64,000 bases of DNA from Streptohalobacillus salinus (GTDB lineage: Bacteria; Bacillota; Bacilli; Bacillales; Amphibacillaceae), in contig NZ_QJJR01000004.1 of assembly GCF_003201605.1 (NCBI RefSeq), positions 62,001 to 126,000 of the forward strand, written 5' to 3'. Numbering within the stretch: position 1 is the first letter of the stretch; each line of letters opens with the position of its first letter. Made by a program: the position numbers and the translations under genes. The notes under the pieces were generated by a model. That model did no database searches. It saw only the letters and a list, made by a program, of their open reading frames with translations, and was not told the origin of the DNA. Positions 35,111 through 42,760 of this stretch are shown here, in pieces.

Positions 35111-35139
35111 TAGTCAAAAAATCTAAAAAATGCTATAAT
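35111..35139 (+). promoter_or_regulatory. Extended -10 promoter of the OLE RNA
   Basis: A consensus TATAAT (35134-35139) is preceded by TGC (35131-35133), an extended -10 element. A poor -35 (TAGTCA, 35111-35116) sits 17 bp upstream. Initiation would fall near 35146-35150, where the 5' strand of the terminal stem of the RNA begins. Confidence 0.7.
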
Positions 35140-35148
35140 AGTTTTTAT

Positions 35149-35751
35149 TGGAATGGTGCAGTATTCTAGTCGATTCTCCATTTCTGAAGGCAGGCCTAAA
35201 AATCTGCCAAAGGGCATATCGATGAAGTTCCTTGTGTCGGCTTGAGGCGCCCAGCCTTGGGTCGGTGCTGGGAGTTAAGGTTGTAGGGCGATCCACAAAG
35301 GCATGTGGGCGTTGACCCTACTTCCGCGGAGGCCCATCTCTGTTGTGTTTTTTTAGCCAAAAAAACAGGATGGAATGGGGTATGAACCTGTTAAGTGGAT
35401 CTAATGGGATTCCAACTGACAGCGTAGCCTGCCTTGAGTGATCACTGAGGGGATTGCAGTATATAGCTTAATATTAAGTTGGCCAACTTTATCATTTAAG
35501 TCGTCTGCATGAAATCGGGATTGCAAAAGAGGCTAGGAAATGGTTAAGAATTGTCGAGGAAATCTCCTAGACTGTTCAAACGACATCTGCTAAGGATTAT
35601 AGTGCGACCTAAGTGGTAATCCAGTCTAGCTTTCGGTAACGAAGTTAAGGTGCATTTAAAGGGGAACCGCCAGAATGGCAACATTCGGTATGCACTTGGG
35701 AAAACCTACTGGACCTAAGCCGCAGTTTTTACTTATCAGATGACCATTCCA
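35149..35751 (+). ncRNA. ole: OLE RNA (ornate, large, extremophilic RNA)
   Basis: About 600 nt between ispA and oapA with no credible ORF and much secondary structure. The ends pair: TGGAATGGT (35149-35157) with ACCATTCCA (35743-35751). Further stems include GGCAG/CTGCC (35189-35193, 35204-35208), CCCAGC/GCTGGG (35250-35255, 35267-35272) and GTAGGG/CCCTAC (35283-35288, 35316-35321) enclosing CCACA/TGTGG. A 9-bp U-run/A-run hairpin spans 35346-35367. Known OLE RNAs are about 600 nt, lie next to ispA and the OapA gene, and occur in extremophilic or anaerobic Firmicutes. There they bind the membrane protein OapA, with OapB and OapC, and support tolerance of cold, alcohol and magnesium stress. 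Identification rests on context, size and terminal pairing; no covariance model was run. Regulation appears independent through its own promoter. Confidence 0.87.
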
Positions 35752-35781
35752 CTTACATATATTATAAATGAGGTTTGTATA

Positions 35782-36363
35782 ATGGCGAAATCTAAAACGC
35801 AACTCAATAAAGCGCTAAAATTCAGCATAAGTATTGCCGTTATCACGTTTGTGTTAGCGGCAATTTTTTCAGTTATCTCATCATCCATATTAGGTGGCGT
35901 TGGCTGGTATATCGGTTTAGTCATTGTGTTAATTATTGTTTTTATGGGTGTCTTCTTTGATACATTAGGGGTTGCAGCAACTGCTGCGAAAGAAGAACCA
36001 CTTCATGCCATGGCCGCTGAGCGTGTATATGGTGCAAAAGAAGCAGTTTTAATTGTGCGTAATGCAGATCGCTTTGCTAGTTTTTGTAATGACGTGGTAG
36101 GTGACATTTCAGGTATCATTAGTGGGACAGCAGCAGCCTTAGTGGTTTTACAACTTGCGCGTCTTTTTGGCCATTCAGATGGTAGTTTCATGCAAATTTC
36201 AATAAACGTTTTACTCACAAGTATAGTGGCAGCGCTAACTGTTGGTGGGAAAGCAATTGGTAAATATTTAGCAATCAATTATGCAACTGAAATTCTTGGG
36301 TTTGTAGGGAAAGTCATTGCGGTATTAGACCACCGTTTTAAAATAAAAGTACTAAAAAAATAA
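35782..36363 (+). CDS. oapA: OLE-associated membrane protein OapA
   Basis: A 193-residue protein with about four hydrophobic segments (roughly 14-36, 41-60, 110-128 and 138-160). Conserved-looking features are FFDTLGVAATAAKEEPLHAMAA (57-79), which resembles the DUF21/CNNM signature, and FCNDVVGDISG, holding a DxxxD motif at D104 and D108 that matches the motif reported in OapA. OapA tethers OLE RNA to the membrane as a ribonucleoprotein. ATG 35782 follows GAGGT by about 7 bases and lies 31 bp after the terminal stem of the RNA; a frame extension to 35740 would run into the RNA stem and is not used. In Bacillus halodurans dxs follows; here tlyA does. Confidence 0.88.
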   Translation: MAKSKTQLNKALKFSISIAVITFVLAAIFSVISSSILGGVGWYIGLVIVLIIVFMGVFFDTLGVAATAAKEEPLHAMAAERVYGAKEAVLIVRNADRFASFCNDVVGDISGIISGTAAALVVLQLARLFGHSDGSFMQISINVLLTSIVAALTVGGKAIGKYLAINYATEILGFVGKVIAVLDHRFKIKVLKK

Positions 36364-36424
36364 AGTATCAGCTAAACGTAACATGACAGTGCAACGGATA
36401 CTAATATAAAGGGTTCGATATGAT

Positions 36425-37246
36425 ATGAAGGTTAATAAAGTTAGATTAGATGTTTTATTGGTTGACCGCGGATTAGCCGAAACGCGAGAAAAAGCTAAAC
36501 GTTCAATTATGGCGGGGCTCGTTTTTTCAGATACAGAACGACTTGATAAGCCAGGTGTGAAAGTCAATGAAGACATTCCGCTAACTGTTAAAGGGAAGGT
36601 CATGCCTTATGTTGGTCGGGGGGGTTTGAAATTAGAAAAGGCTTTATCATATTTCAAACTTGATGTGACAGGGAGAGTGATGTTAGATATTGGATCCTCA
36701 ACAGGAGGTTTTACTGATTGTGGTTTAATGAATGGTGTGAAACTGAGCTATGCCTTAGATGTTGGCTATAACCAATTAGCATGGAAGCTAAGGAATGATC
36801 CGCGGGTTGTTGTTATGGAACGAACGAATTTTAGACACGCAACGCTGGACATGTTTAAAGAAGGCCAACCAGATTTTGCAACGATTGATGTCTCCTTTAT
36901 TTCACTGTCTCTTATTATCCCGCCACTAAAAGCGATTATTGCACTTGAAGGTGATTGTGTCGTTTTAATTAAGCCACAATTCGAAGCTGGACGTGATCAA
37001 GTCGGTAAAAAAGGAATTGTTAAAGACAAACAAGTTCATCATGAGGTGTTGGCTAAAGTTCTGAAGTTATTTTATGCTGAAAGCTTTAACCTTATTGACT
37101 TAACTTACTCACCGATTACAGGTGGTGACGGAAATATAGAATTTTTAGCACATATACAACGTGTGAACAATCCGAAGTTGGTGGAAGATGTTAACTCATT
37201 CGTCGATAATGTTGTTGAAGAGGCACATGTAGCCTTAAAAAAATAA
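36425..37246 (+). CDS. TlyA family rRNA 2'-O-methyltransferase (YqxC)
   Basis: A 273-residue protein with an N-terminal S4 RNA-binding domain (VRLDVLLVDRGLAETREKAKRSIMAG) and an FtsJ/RrmJ-type methyltransferase domain. The SAM loop is MLDIGSSTGGFTDC near residue 84 and VVLIKPQFEAGRDQVGK lies near 178. TlyA proteins methylate 16S and/or 23S rRNA; some have haemolytic side effects. AAAGGG lies about 11 bases before the ATG, and a three-codon ATG-ATA-TGA overlaps the start. It heads the tlyA-argR-recN run. Confidence 0.93.
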   Translation: MKVNKVRLDVLLVDRGLAETREKAKRSIMAGLVFSDTERLDKPGVKVNEDIPLTVKGKVMPYVGRGGLKLEKALSYFKLDVTGRVMLDIGSSTGGFTDCGLMNGVKLSYALDVGYNQLAWKLRNDPRVVVMERTNFRHATLDMFKEGQPDFATIDVSFISLSLIIPPLKAIIALEGDCVVLIKPQFEAGRDQVGKKGIVKDKQVHHEVLAKVLKLFYAESFNLIDLTYSPITGGDGNIEFLAHIQRVNNPKLVEDVNSFVDNVVEEAHVALKK

Positions 37247-37261
37247 AGGTGAGGTAATAAA

Positions 37262-37711
37262 ATGAATAAAGGTCAACGTTTAATTAAAATTCGTGAATAT
37301 ATCACTTCAAATGAAGTAGAGACACAAGATGAATTAGTTGAAGCACTTCGAAGTGAAGGTTATGTTGTAACACAAGCGACAATTTCTCGGGACATTAAAG
37401 AGTTACACCTAGTTAAAGTACCGACAAGTAATGGTCGCTATAAATACAGTTTACCGGCAGATCAACGTTTTAATCCTTTAGAGAAATTAAAGCGCTTAAT
37501 GCGTGATGCGTTTGTTCGAATTGACAAAGCGACTCACTTTCTGGTCATAAAAACATTACCAGGAAATGCAAATGCGTTAGGTGCACTTATTGATAATTTA
37601 GACTGGGATGAAATATTAGGAACGATCTGTGGTGATGATACAATTCTAGTTATTTGTCGCGATGAGAACGTTACGAATTCAATTGAAACACGCTTTCTAG
37701 AAATGCTATAG
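37262..37711 (+). CDS. argR: Arginine repressor ArgR/AhrC
   Basis: A 149-residue ArgR. The N-terminal winged helix ([40 protein letters not shown]) binds ARG boxes and the C-terminal domain forms hexamers that bind arginine ([30 protein letters not shown]). It represses arginine synthesis and activates its breakdown. AGGTGAGG precedes ATG 37262. The tlyA-argR-recN order is widespread in Firmicutes. Confidence 0.96.
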   Translation: MNKGQRLIKIREYITSNEVETQDELVEALRSEGYVVTQATISRDIKELHLVKVPTSNGRYKYSLPADQRFNPLEKLKRLMRDAFVRIDKATHFLVIKTLPGNANALGALIDNLDWDEILGTICGDDTILVICRDENVTNSIETRFLEML

Positions 37712-37735
37712 GATAGTAAAGAAGGGAAGAGATGC

Positions 37736-39460
37736 ATGTTAACCGAATTATCAATCAAGGATTTTGCGATTATTGATCAATTAGAAGTAGAGTTCAAGAC
37801 AGGTCTCACAGTTTTAACAGGGGAAACAGGTGCTGGTAAGTCGATTATTATTGATGCGATACAGTTACTGGCGGGTGGCAGAGGTTCTGTTGAATTTGTC
37901 CGATATGGAGCTAAAAAGGCCATTTTAGAAGGTCTATTTAGTATTGAAGACAAGCATCACCCTGTTTACCGGGTTGCTGGACAATTTGGTATTGAAATCA
38001 ACGATCAAATGATTGTGTTGCATCGGACCATTTCTGAATCAGGCAAAAGCGTATGTCGTATTAATGGGCATTTAGTGACGCTGGCTATCTTAAGAGAGTT
38101 TGGACGAGTATTAATTGATATTCATACCCAACATGAAACACAATCATTAATGGATCAAGAACGTCATATTGAATTACTTGATTTGTATAGTGAAGATGAA
38201 TTAAAAGAAGTTCAATCAGACTATCATAAAGTTTTTCACCAATGGAAGAAGGTACAACAACGGATGCGTCAATTGAAAGATAATGAGAAGGAAATGATTC
38301 AGCGCTTAGACTTATTATCTTTCCAATTACGTGAATTACAAGATGCTGAATTGGTACCTGGGGAAGATATCGAGCTTGAAGAAGAACGGGAACGCCTGAG
38401 TCATGCGGAGAAAATTTATGACAATATTAAAGAAGCGCATGATGCGTTGTCTTTAGAACACCGAGCAAACGATTGGTTAACGTTAGCTTTTAGTAACATT
38501 GAGCATGCTGCTGAATTTGATCAAGAGTTAAAGCCTGTCCAAATTAATTTTTCTGAAGCATTTTATATGGTTGAAGATGCAACGCATCGTTTACGTGATT
38601 ACTTAGACCAATTTGAATTTGACCCAGAGCGATTAAATCTGATTGAATCGCGCTTGAACGAGTTGAATCGTTTGATGCGTAAATATGGTGTGAATGTTGA
38701 AGAAATGTTAGAGTATCAAGCTTCGATTGAAGATGAAATTGATCAGATCAATGATCGAGATATGTCATTAGACAAATTATCAAAAGAAAGTGAATCGTTA
38801 AGGGAAGATGCGCTTGCTGAAGCACGTCATATCGATGAGTTAAGACGAAAAGCCGCATTAACACTAAGCGATCAAATTAAAAGTGAACTGACCGATCTAT
38901 ATTTAGATAAAGCTGAATTTAAAGTGGATGTCTCGCTTAAAAAGGCAGAAAAGTCACCGGTGAGAATTAACGGAACCGCAGTTAGATTAACTGAAAATGG
39001 TTTTAATGACGTTCAGTTTTTATTAACAACAAACCCTGGTGAGCCATTAAAACCACTAAATAAAGTTGCTTCTGGTGGTGAACTGTCACGCATTATGCTA
39101 GCACTTAAAAAGATATTTAGTAAACACCAAGGTGTGACGAGTGTGATTTTTGATGAAGTTGACACAGGGGTAAGTGGTCGCGTCGCACAAGCTATAGCAG
39201 AAAAAATCGCTTCAATTGGCCTGGGTTCGCAAGTGCTTTGTATTTCTCACTTGCCACAAGTGGCTGCGATGGCAGACCGTCATTTGCGAATTGAAAAACA
39301 TGTAACTGACACACATACGTCGACAAGCGTGGTTGAGCTTGAATCAGCTGAAAGAGAAGAAGAACTCGCACGTATGATGACTGGAAAAGAAATCACAGAT
39401 ACATCGTTAGAACATGCAAAATCGCTAATTACCCATGCGAATATTTTCAAGGGAGAATGA
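37736..39460 (+). CDS. recN: DNA repair protein RecN
   Basis: A 574-residue SMC-like ATPase of double-strand-break repair. The N-terminal half has Walker A LTGETGAGKSIIIDA near residue 28, and two coiled-coil arms flank the middle. The C-terminal half holds the signature VASGGELSRIMLALK, Walker B VIFDEVDTGVSG and the H-loop ISHLPQVAAMADRH. AAGGGAAGAG precedes the ATG. In spore-formers spoIVB and spo0A follow; here the gene is followed by a hairpin and a heptanucleotide array. Confidence 0.97.
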   Translation: MLTELSIKDFAIIDQLEVEFKTGLTVLTGETGAGKSIIIDAIQLLAGGRGSVEFVRYGAKKAILEGLFSIEDKHHPVYRVAGQFGIEINDQMIVLHRTISESGKSVCRINGHLVTLAILREFGRVLIDIHTQHETQSLMDQERHIELLDLYSEDELKEVQSDYHKVFHQWKKVQQRMRQLKDNEKEMIQRLDLLSFQLRELQDAELVPGEDIELEEERERLSHAEKIYDNIKEAHDALSLEHRANDWLTLAFSNIEHAAEFDQELKPVQINFSEAFYMVEDATHRLRDYLDQFEFDPERLNLIESRLNELNRLMRKYGVNVEEMLEYQASIEDEIDQINDRDMSLDKLSKESESLREDALAEARHIDELRRKAALTLSDQIKSELTDLYLDKAEFKVDVSLKKAEKSPVRINGTAVRLTENGFNDVQFLLTTNPGEPLKPLNKVASGGELSRIMLALKKIFSKHQGVTSVIFDEVDTGVSGRVAQAIAEKIASIGLGSQVLCISHLPQVAAMADRHLRIEKHVTDTHTSTSVVELESAEREEELARMMTGKEITDTSLEHAKSLITHANIFKGE

Positions 39461-39491
39461 TCAAATCATTCTTCTTTTTTATCTAAATATA

Positions 39492-39531
39492 GGCTTCGCC
39501 CCCCACTTCAAGAAATGTGAAGGGCGAAGCC
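39492..39531 (+). terminator. GC-rich hairpin after recN, abutting the heptamer array
   Basis: GGCTTCGCCC (39492-39501) pairs with GGGCGAAGCC (39522-39531), with an inner CTTC/GAAG pairing. No T run follows because the right arm grades into the AAAGCCC array. It is a possible terminator or repeat-element arm. Confidence 0.5.
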
Positions 39532-39621
39532 CAAAGCCCAAAGCCCAAAGCCCAAAGCCCAAAGCCCAAAGCCCAAAGCCCAAAGCCCAAAGCCCAAAGC
39601 CCAAAGCCCAAAGCCCAAAGC
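39526..39621 (+). repeat. Heptanucleotide tandem array (AAAGCCC), 12 perfect copies plus flanking partial units
   Basis: Twelve uninterrupted AAAGCCC units (39533-39616) are preceded by GAAGCCC and followed by AAAGC. The first unit is also the right arm of the adjacent hairpin, so the array may have grown from it. The minus strand reads GGGCTTT repeated, giving 13 GGG tracts with 4-nt loops, a strong G-quadruplex motif in an AT-rich region. A 64-codon frame crosses it but overlaps recN out of frame and lacks support. Confidence 0.95.
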
Positions 39622-39625
39622 GTAA

Positions 39626-39681
39626 GTGAGAGATGAATCACCTTCGGGCAAAGGAAAGGATACCCGTCATCTTAATTGCCC
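39626..39681 (+). promoter_or_regulatory. Possible pseudoknotted element between the array and the aspartokinase gene
   Basis: AGATGA (39631-39636) can pair with TCATCT (39667-39672), and GGGCAA (39646-39651) with TTGCCC (39676-39681). The two pairings cross, so they would form an H-type pseudoknot. It matches no lysine riboswitch or other consensus I know and could be chance. Confidence 0.25.
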
Positions 39682-39741
39682 CACTTATACCTTTAAAAGT
39701 ATGTAAACATACAAAAATTAATGGTTTTTTAAATAATCAGA

Positions 39742-39766
39742 ATTTTACTGTAACATTTTACTGTAA
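39742..39766 (+). promoter_or_regulatory. Tandem palindromic operator candidate upstream of the aspartokinase gene
   Basis: ATTTTACTGTAA occurs twice (39742-39753 and 39755-39766), one base apart. Each copy contains the palindrome TTACTGTAA, so the centres are 13 bp apart. The pair lies in the promoter region of the next gene, with a possible -10 (TATGAT) just downstream. Confidence 0.5.
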
Positions 39767-39813
39767 GGTATGATATTATTTAAACTACTATAAAGATATT
39801 GGAGTTGTATACG

Positions 39814-41160
39814 ATGAAAGTAGCTAAATTCGGGGGAAGTTCAGTTGCAAATGCTGAACAATTAAAAAAAGTAGCCAATATAATTAAAGCGGACAAAGAT
39901 CGGCGCATTGTTGTTGTTTCAGCACCAGGTAAGCGACTAAGCGAGGATATTAAAGTAACGGATTTACTGATCGCTTTAGGCGATGCTTATCGTAAAGGTG
40001 AAGATTATACAACAGAGCTAAATAATGTTTTAGAGAGATTCGAATCCATTTTAATTGAATTAGATCTATCAAAGCATGTCTTAAAAGACATTGTTAAACA
40101 GGTTGAATTTATTACTCACCAAGGTGGAGATTTGGCGTTTAAGTTAGATGCGATTAAAGCAATTGGTGAAGATACGTTAGCCAAAATATTAAGTGAGTAC
40201 CTGGTCAAAGAAGGGTTAAATGCAAAATATGTAAATCCTAAGGATGCAGGATTGATTTTAAGTGATGAACCTGGTGGCGCACAAATATTAGACGAAAGTT
40301 TTCCGATTTTGTATAAGTTAAGAGAAGCAAATGAGATTTTAATCATTCCAGGCTTTTTCGGTTACACCAAAGCAGGAAAGCTAGTAACTTTCTCACGAGG
40401 TGGCTCAGATATTACCGGTTCCATTGTTGCTGCGGGTGTACATGCGGACTTATATGAGAATTTTACTGACGTTGATTCAGTCTATTGTGTTAATCCACAG
40501 TTTGTACCTCATCCAAAAGAGATTCACACTTTAACCTATAAAGAAATGCGTGAGTTATCGTATGCGGGCTTTTCCGTGTTTCATGCAGAAGCGCTCATAC
40601 CAGCATTTAAAGGTAAAATTCCAGTTTGTATTAAAAATACCAATAATCCATCTGGAAGAGGCACGATGATTGTTTCAGAAAAACCAGAGCAAGCCCAATC
40701 AGTCGTGGGCATTGCAAGTGATGATGGTTTTGTTAGTCTATATGTTAGTAAGTACTTAATGAACCGTGAAATTGGTTTTGGACGTCGATTGTTAAATATA
40801 TTGGAAGATGAAGGTATTTCCTTTGAACATACTCCTTCTGGGATTGATGATTTGTCAGTTATTATACGTGAAGATCAATTAACGGATGAGAAAGAACAAG
40901 TCGTTATTAATCGAATCAATAAGGAGTTAAAACCGGACATGGTATACATCGATCGGGGATTGGCGCTTGTTATGATTGTGGGTGAAGGGATGCATAGTTT
41001 CGTAGGTACTGCTGCAAAAGCAACAAGAGCATTCCAGGATGCAAATGTAAACTTAGAAATGATTAACCAGGGCTCTAGTGAAGTATCAATGATGTTTGGT
41101 ATTAAGGAAGAAGGCGTCGAACGAGCCGTTCAATCATTGTATCATGTATTTTTTGAGTAA
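39814..41160 (+). CDS. Aspartate kinase (class III, YclM-like)
   Basis: A 448-residue aspartokinase making beta-aspartyl phosphate for the lysine, threonine and methionine family. It has the N-terminal KFGGSS motif, FSRGGSDITGSI near residue 195 and YENFTDVDSVY. Two C-terminal ACT domains start near 300 and include INQGSSEVSMMFG, consistent with feedback control. Whole-length similarity is closest to Bacillus YclM. ATG 39814 has GGAG 8 bases upstream; a TTG at 39799 is in frame. It occupies the recN-bkd interval where spoIVB-spo0A normally lie. Confidence 0.93.
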   Translation: MKVAKFGGSSVANAEQLKKVANIIKADKDRRIVVVSAPGKRLSEDIKVTDLLIALGDAYRKGEDYTTELNNVLERFESILIELDLSKHVLKDIVKQVEFITHQGGDLAFKLDAIKAIGEDTLAKILSEYLVKEGLNAKYVNPKDAGLILSDEPGGAQILDESFPILYKLREANEILIIPGFFGYTKAGKLVTFSRGGSDITGSIVAAGVHADLYENFTDVDSVYCVNPQFVPHPKEIHTLTYKEMRELSYAGFSVFHAEALIPAFKGKIPVCIKNTNNPSGRGTMIVSEKPEQAQSVVGIASDDGFVSLYVSKYLMNREIGFGRRLLNILEDEGISFEHTPSGIDDLSVIIREDQLTDEKEQVVINRINKELKPDMVYIDRGLALVMIVGEGMHSFVGTAAKATRAFQDANVNLEMINQGSSEVSMMFGIKEEGVERAVQSLYHVFFE

Positions 41161-41165
41161 AGCAT

Positions 41166-41209
41166 CGTGATAAGATTTCCTATATGGGGAATTTTATCAC
41201 GGTTTTTTT
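41166..41209 (+). terminator. Rho-independent terminator of the aspartokinase gene
   Basis: CGTGATAAGATTTCC pairs with GGAATTTTATCACG (one G-T pair), followed by seven Ts. Confidence 0.92.
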
Positions 41210-41328
41210 ATTGAATTAAAACCTGGTACTATTAACATATATAAATTATCACTTGCGAAATTTACTAATTAGCGATAAGATTAACATGAATTGAAAATGA
41301 AAAGTCCTATTTAAAAGGAGATTTTTTT

Positions 41329-42747
41329 ATGTCTAAAAATTATGACCTAGTCATATTGGGTGGTGGTATGGGTGGATATGTATCAGCCATTCGTGCCCGT
41401 CAATTGGGGATGACTGTTGCCCTCGTGGAAGCTGAAAAATTAGGTGGTACTTGCTTACACAAAGGATGTATTCCCACTAAAGCATTACTTAAAAGTGCTG
41501 AAATCTATCAAACTTTAAAAAATAGTTCAAATTATGGCGTTTACGCTGATAACATTTCTTTTGATTTTTCAAAAGTTCAATCTAATAAAGAAGAAACCGT
41601 TACTGCGCTTTACGAAGGTGTACAGCAACTGATGAAAAAACATCAGGTCGATATTTACCAAGGTTATGGGCGCTTGCTAGGTCCATCAATCTTTTCACCA
41701 CAACCGGGCACAGTATCGGTTGAAATTAAAAACAGCGAGAATCAAATGTTGATCGGAGAATCAGTCTTACTAGCAACTGGGGCGAAACCAAAGGCACTTC
41801 CAAACCTCCCTTTTGATGGGAAGGTTGTGTTATCGTCTGATGATTTATTGACAATGGAAGCACTACCTAAGGAGATTGTTATCATTGGCGGTGGTGTAAT
41901 CGGTTGTGAATGGGCATCGATGTTACTGGATTATGGCGTTAACGTGACACTGGTTGAACAAGCAAATCAGTTGTTACCTAACTTTGACCATTCGATTCAA
42001 CAAACACTTAAGCAAGCACTAGTAAAACGCGGGTGTAGAATATATACAGGTGCAGCGATGGAAGCATTTGAAGTGACTGAGCAACAATTTAAGACAACAC
42101 TTATAACCGATGAAGAAACCAAGTCATTGCAAGCTGAGGTGGTCCTTGTTTCGATTGGACGCCAACCGAATACAATCGGAATTGGCTTAGAAAATACAGC
42201 AATCGAACAGGATCAACAAGGGTTTATTCAAGTTGATGAGAACTTTCGTACAAAAGAGAAGCATATCTATGCTGTTGGAGATTGTATTGGCGGATTGCAG
42301 CTTGCTCATGTCGCTGCGCATGAAGGAAAGTACTGCGTTGAAACAATTGCCGGTGAACATCCTTTTGCAGAAAGTTTAGCAAATGTCAGTAGTTGTGTGT
42401 ATTCTGAACCAGAAATCGCAACGGTTGGTCTAACTGAAAAAGAAGCGAAAGATGCTTTTGCCAAAGTGAAGGTTTTCTCGGTACCGTTTAGAGCGAATGG
42501 TAAAGCAAAAATTGAAGGAAAAGAAGACGGTTTCATAAAAATCGTCATGAATGAAGATACCGATGATTTATTAGGTGTCCATATGATTGGGGCAAAGGTA
42601 ACTGAAATGATTGCAGAGGCTGGTCTTGCGATGTTAGTCAATGCCTCAATTGAAGAGATTGGTGCGACGATTCACCCGCATCCATCGTTAACAGAAGCGA
42701 TCGAAGAAGCGGCGTTAGGGTTAAAAGGCAAGATTATTCATGGTTAA
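41329..42747 (+). CDS. lpdV: Dihydrolipoyl dehydrogenase (E3) of the branched-chain complex
   Basis: A 472-residue flavoprotein that reoxidises lipoyl groups. It has the FAD-binding GGGMGGYVSAIRA, the redox disulfide in GGTCLHKGCIPTKAL, the NAD loop IIGGGVIGCEWA and the second FAD motif YAVGDCIGG. The C-terminal His-Glu active site (HPHPSLTEAIEEA) is complete. AAAAGGAG precedes ATG 41329. It is the first gene of the four-gene bkd operon and ends inside the next gene's upstream region. Confidence 0.94.
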   Translation: MSKNYDLVILGGGMGGYVSAIRARQLGMTVALVEAEKLGGTCLHKGCIPTKALLKSAEIYQTLKNSSNYGVYADNISFDFSKVQSNKEETVTALYEGVQQLMKKHQVDIYQGYGRLLGPSIFSPQPGTVSVEIKNSENQMLIGESVLLATGAKPKALPNLPFDGKVVLSSDDLLTMEALPKEIVIIGGGVIGCEWASMLLDYGVNVTLVEQANQLLPNFDHSIQQTLKQALVKRGCRIYTGAAMEAFEVTEQQFKTTLITDEETKSLQAEVVLVSIGRQPNTIGIGLENTAIEQDQQGFIQVDENFRTKEKHIYAVGDCIGGLQLAHVAAHEGKYCVETIAGEHPFAESLANVSSCVYSEPEIATVGLTEKEAKDAFAKVKVFSVPFRANGKAKIEGKEDGFIKIVMNEDTDDLLGVHMIGAKVTEMIAEAGLAMLVNASIEEIGATIHPHPSLTEAIEEAALGLKGKIIHG

Positions 42748-42760
42748 GGAGGTAAGTGAA

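Noticed and set aside
35149-35751. Group II intron or retroelement RNA
   Set aside because: No reverse transcriptase gene and no domain V/VI hairpin; context and end pairing fit OLE RNA instead.
35740-35781. Longer N-terminus for oapA from ATG 35740
   Set aside because: It overlaps the 3' strand of the OLE terminal stem, has no ribosome site, and GAGGT precedes the ATG at 35782.
39526-39621. Possible CRISPR array
   Set aside because: The unit is seven bases with no spacers and there are no cas genes nearby.
39435-39629. 64-codon frame rich in Pro-Lys-Ala-Gln-Ser repeats
   Set aside because: It starts inside recN in another frame, has no ribosome site, and is simply the translation of the heptanucleotide array.
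39622-39813. Lysine riboswitch upstream of the aspartokinase gene
   Set aside because: The conserved L-box segments are not visible and the interval is too short and AT-rich; only the weaker pseudoknot-like pairing could be noted.
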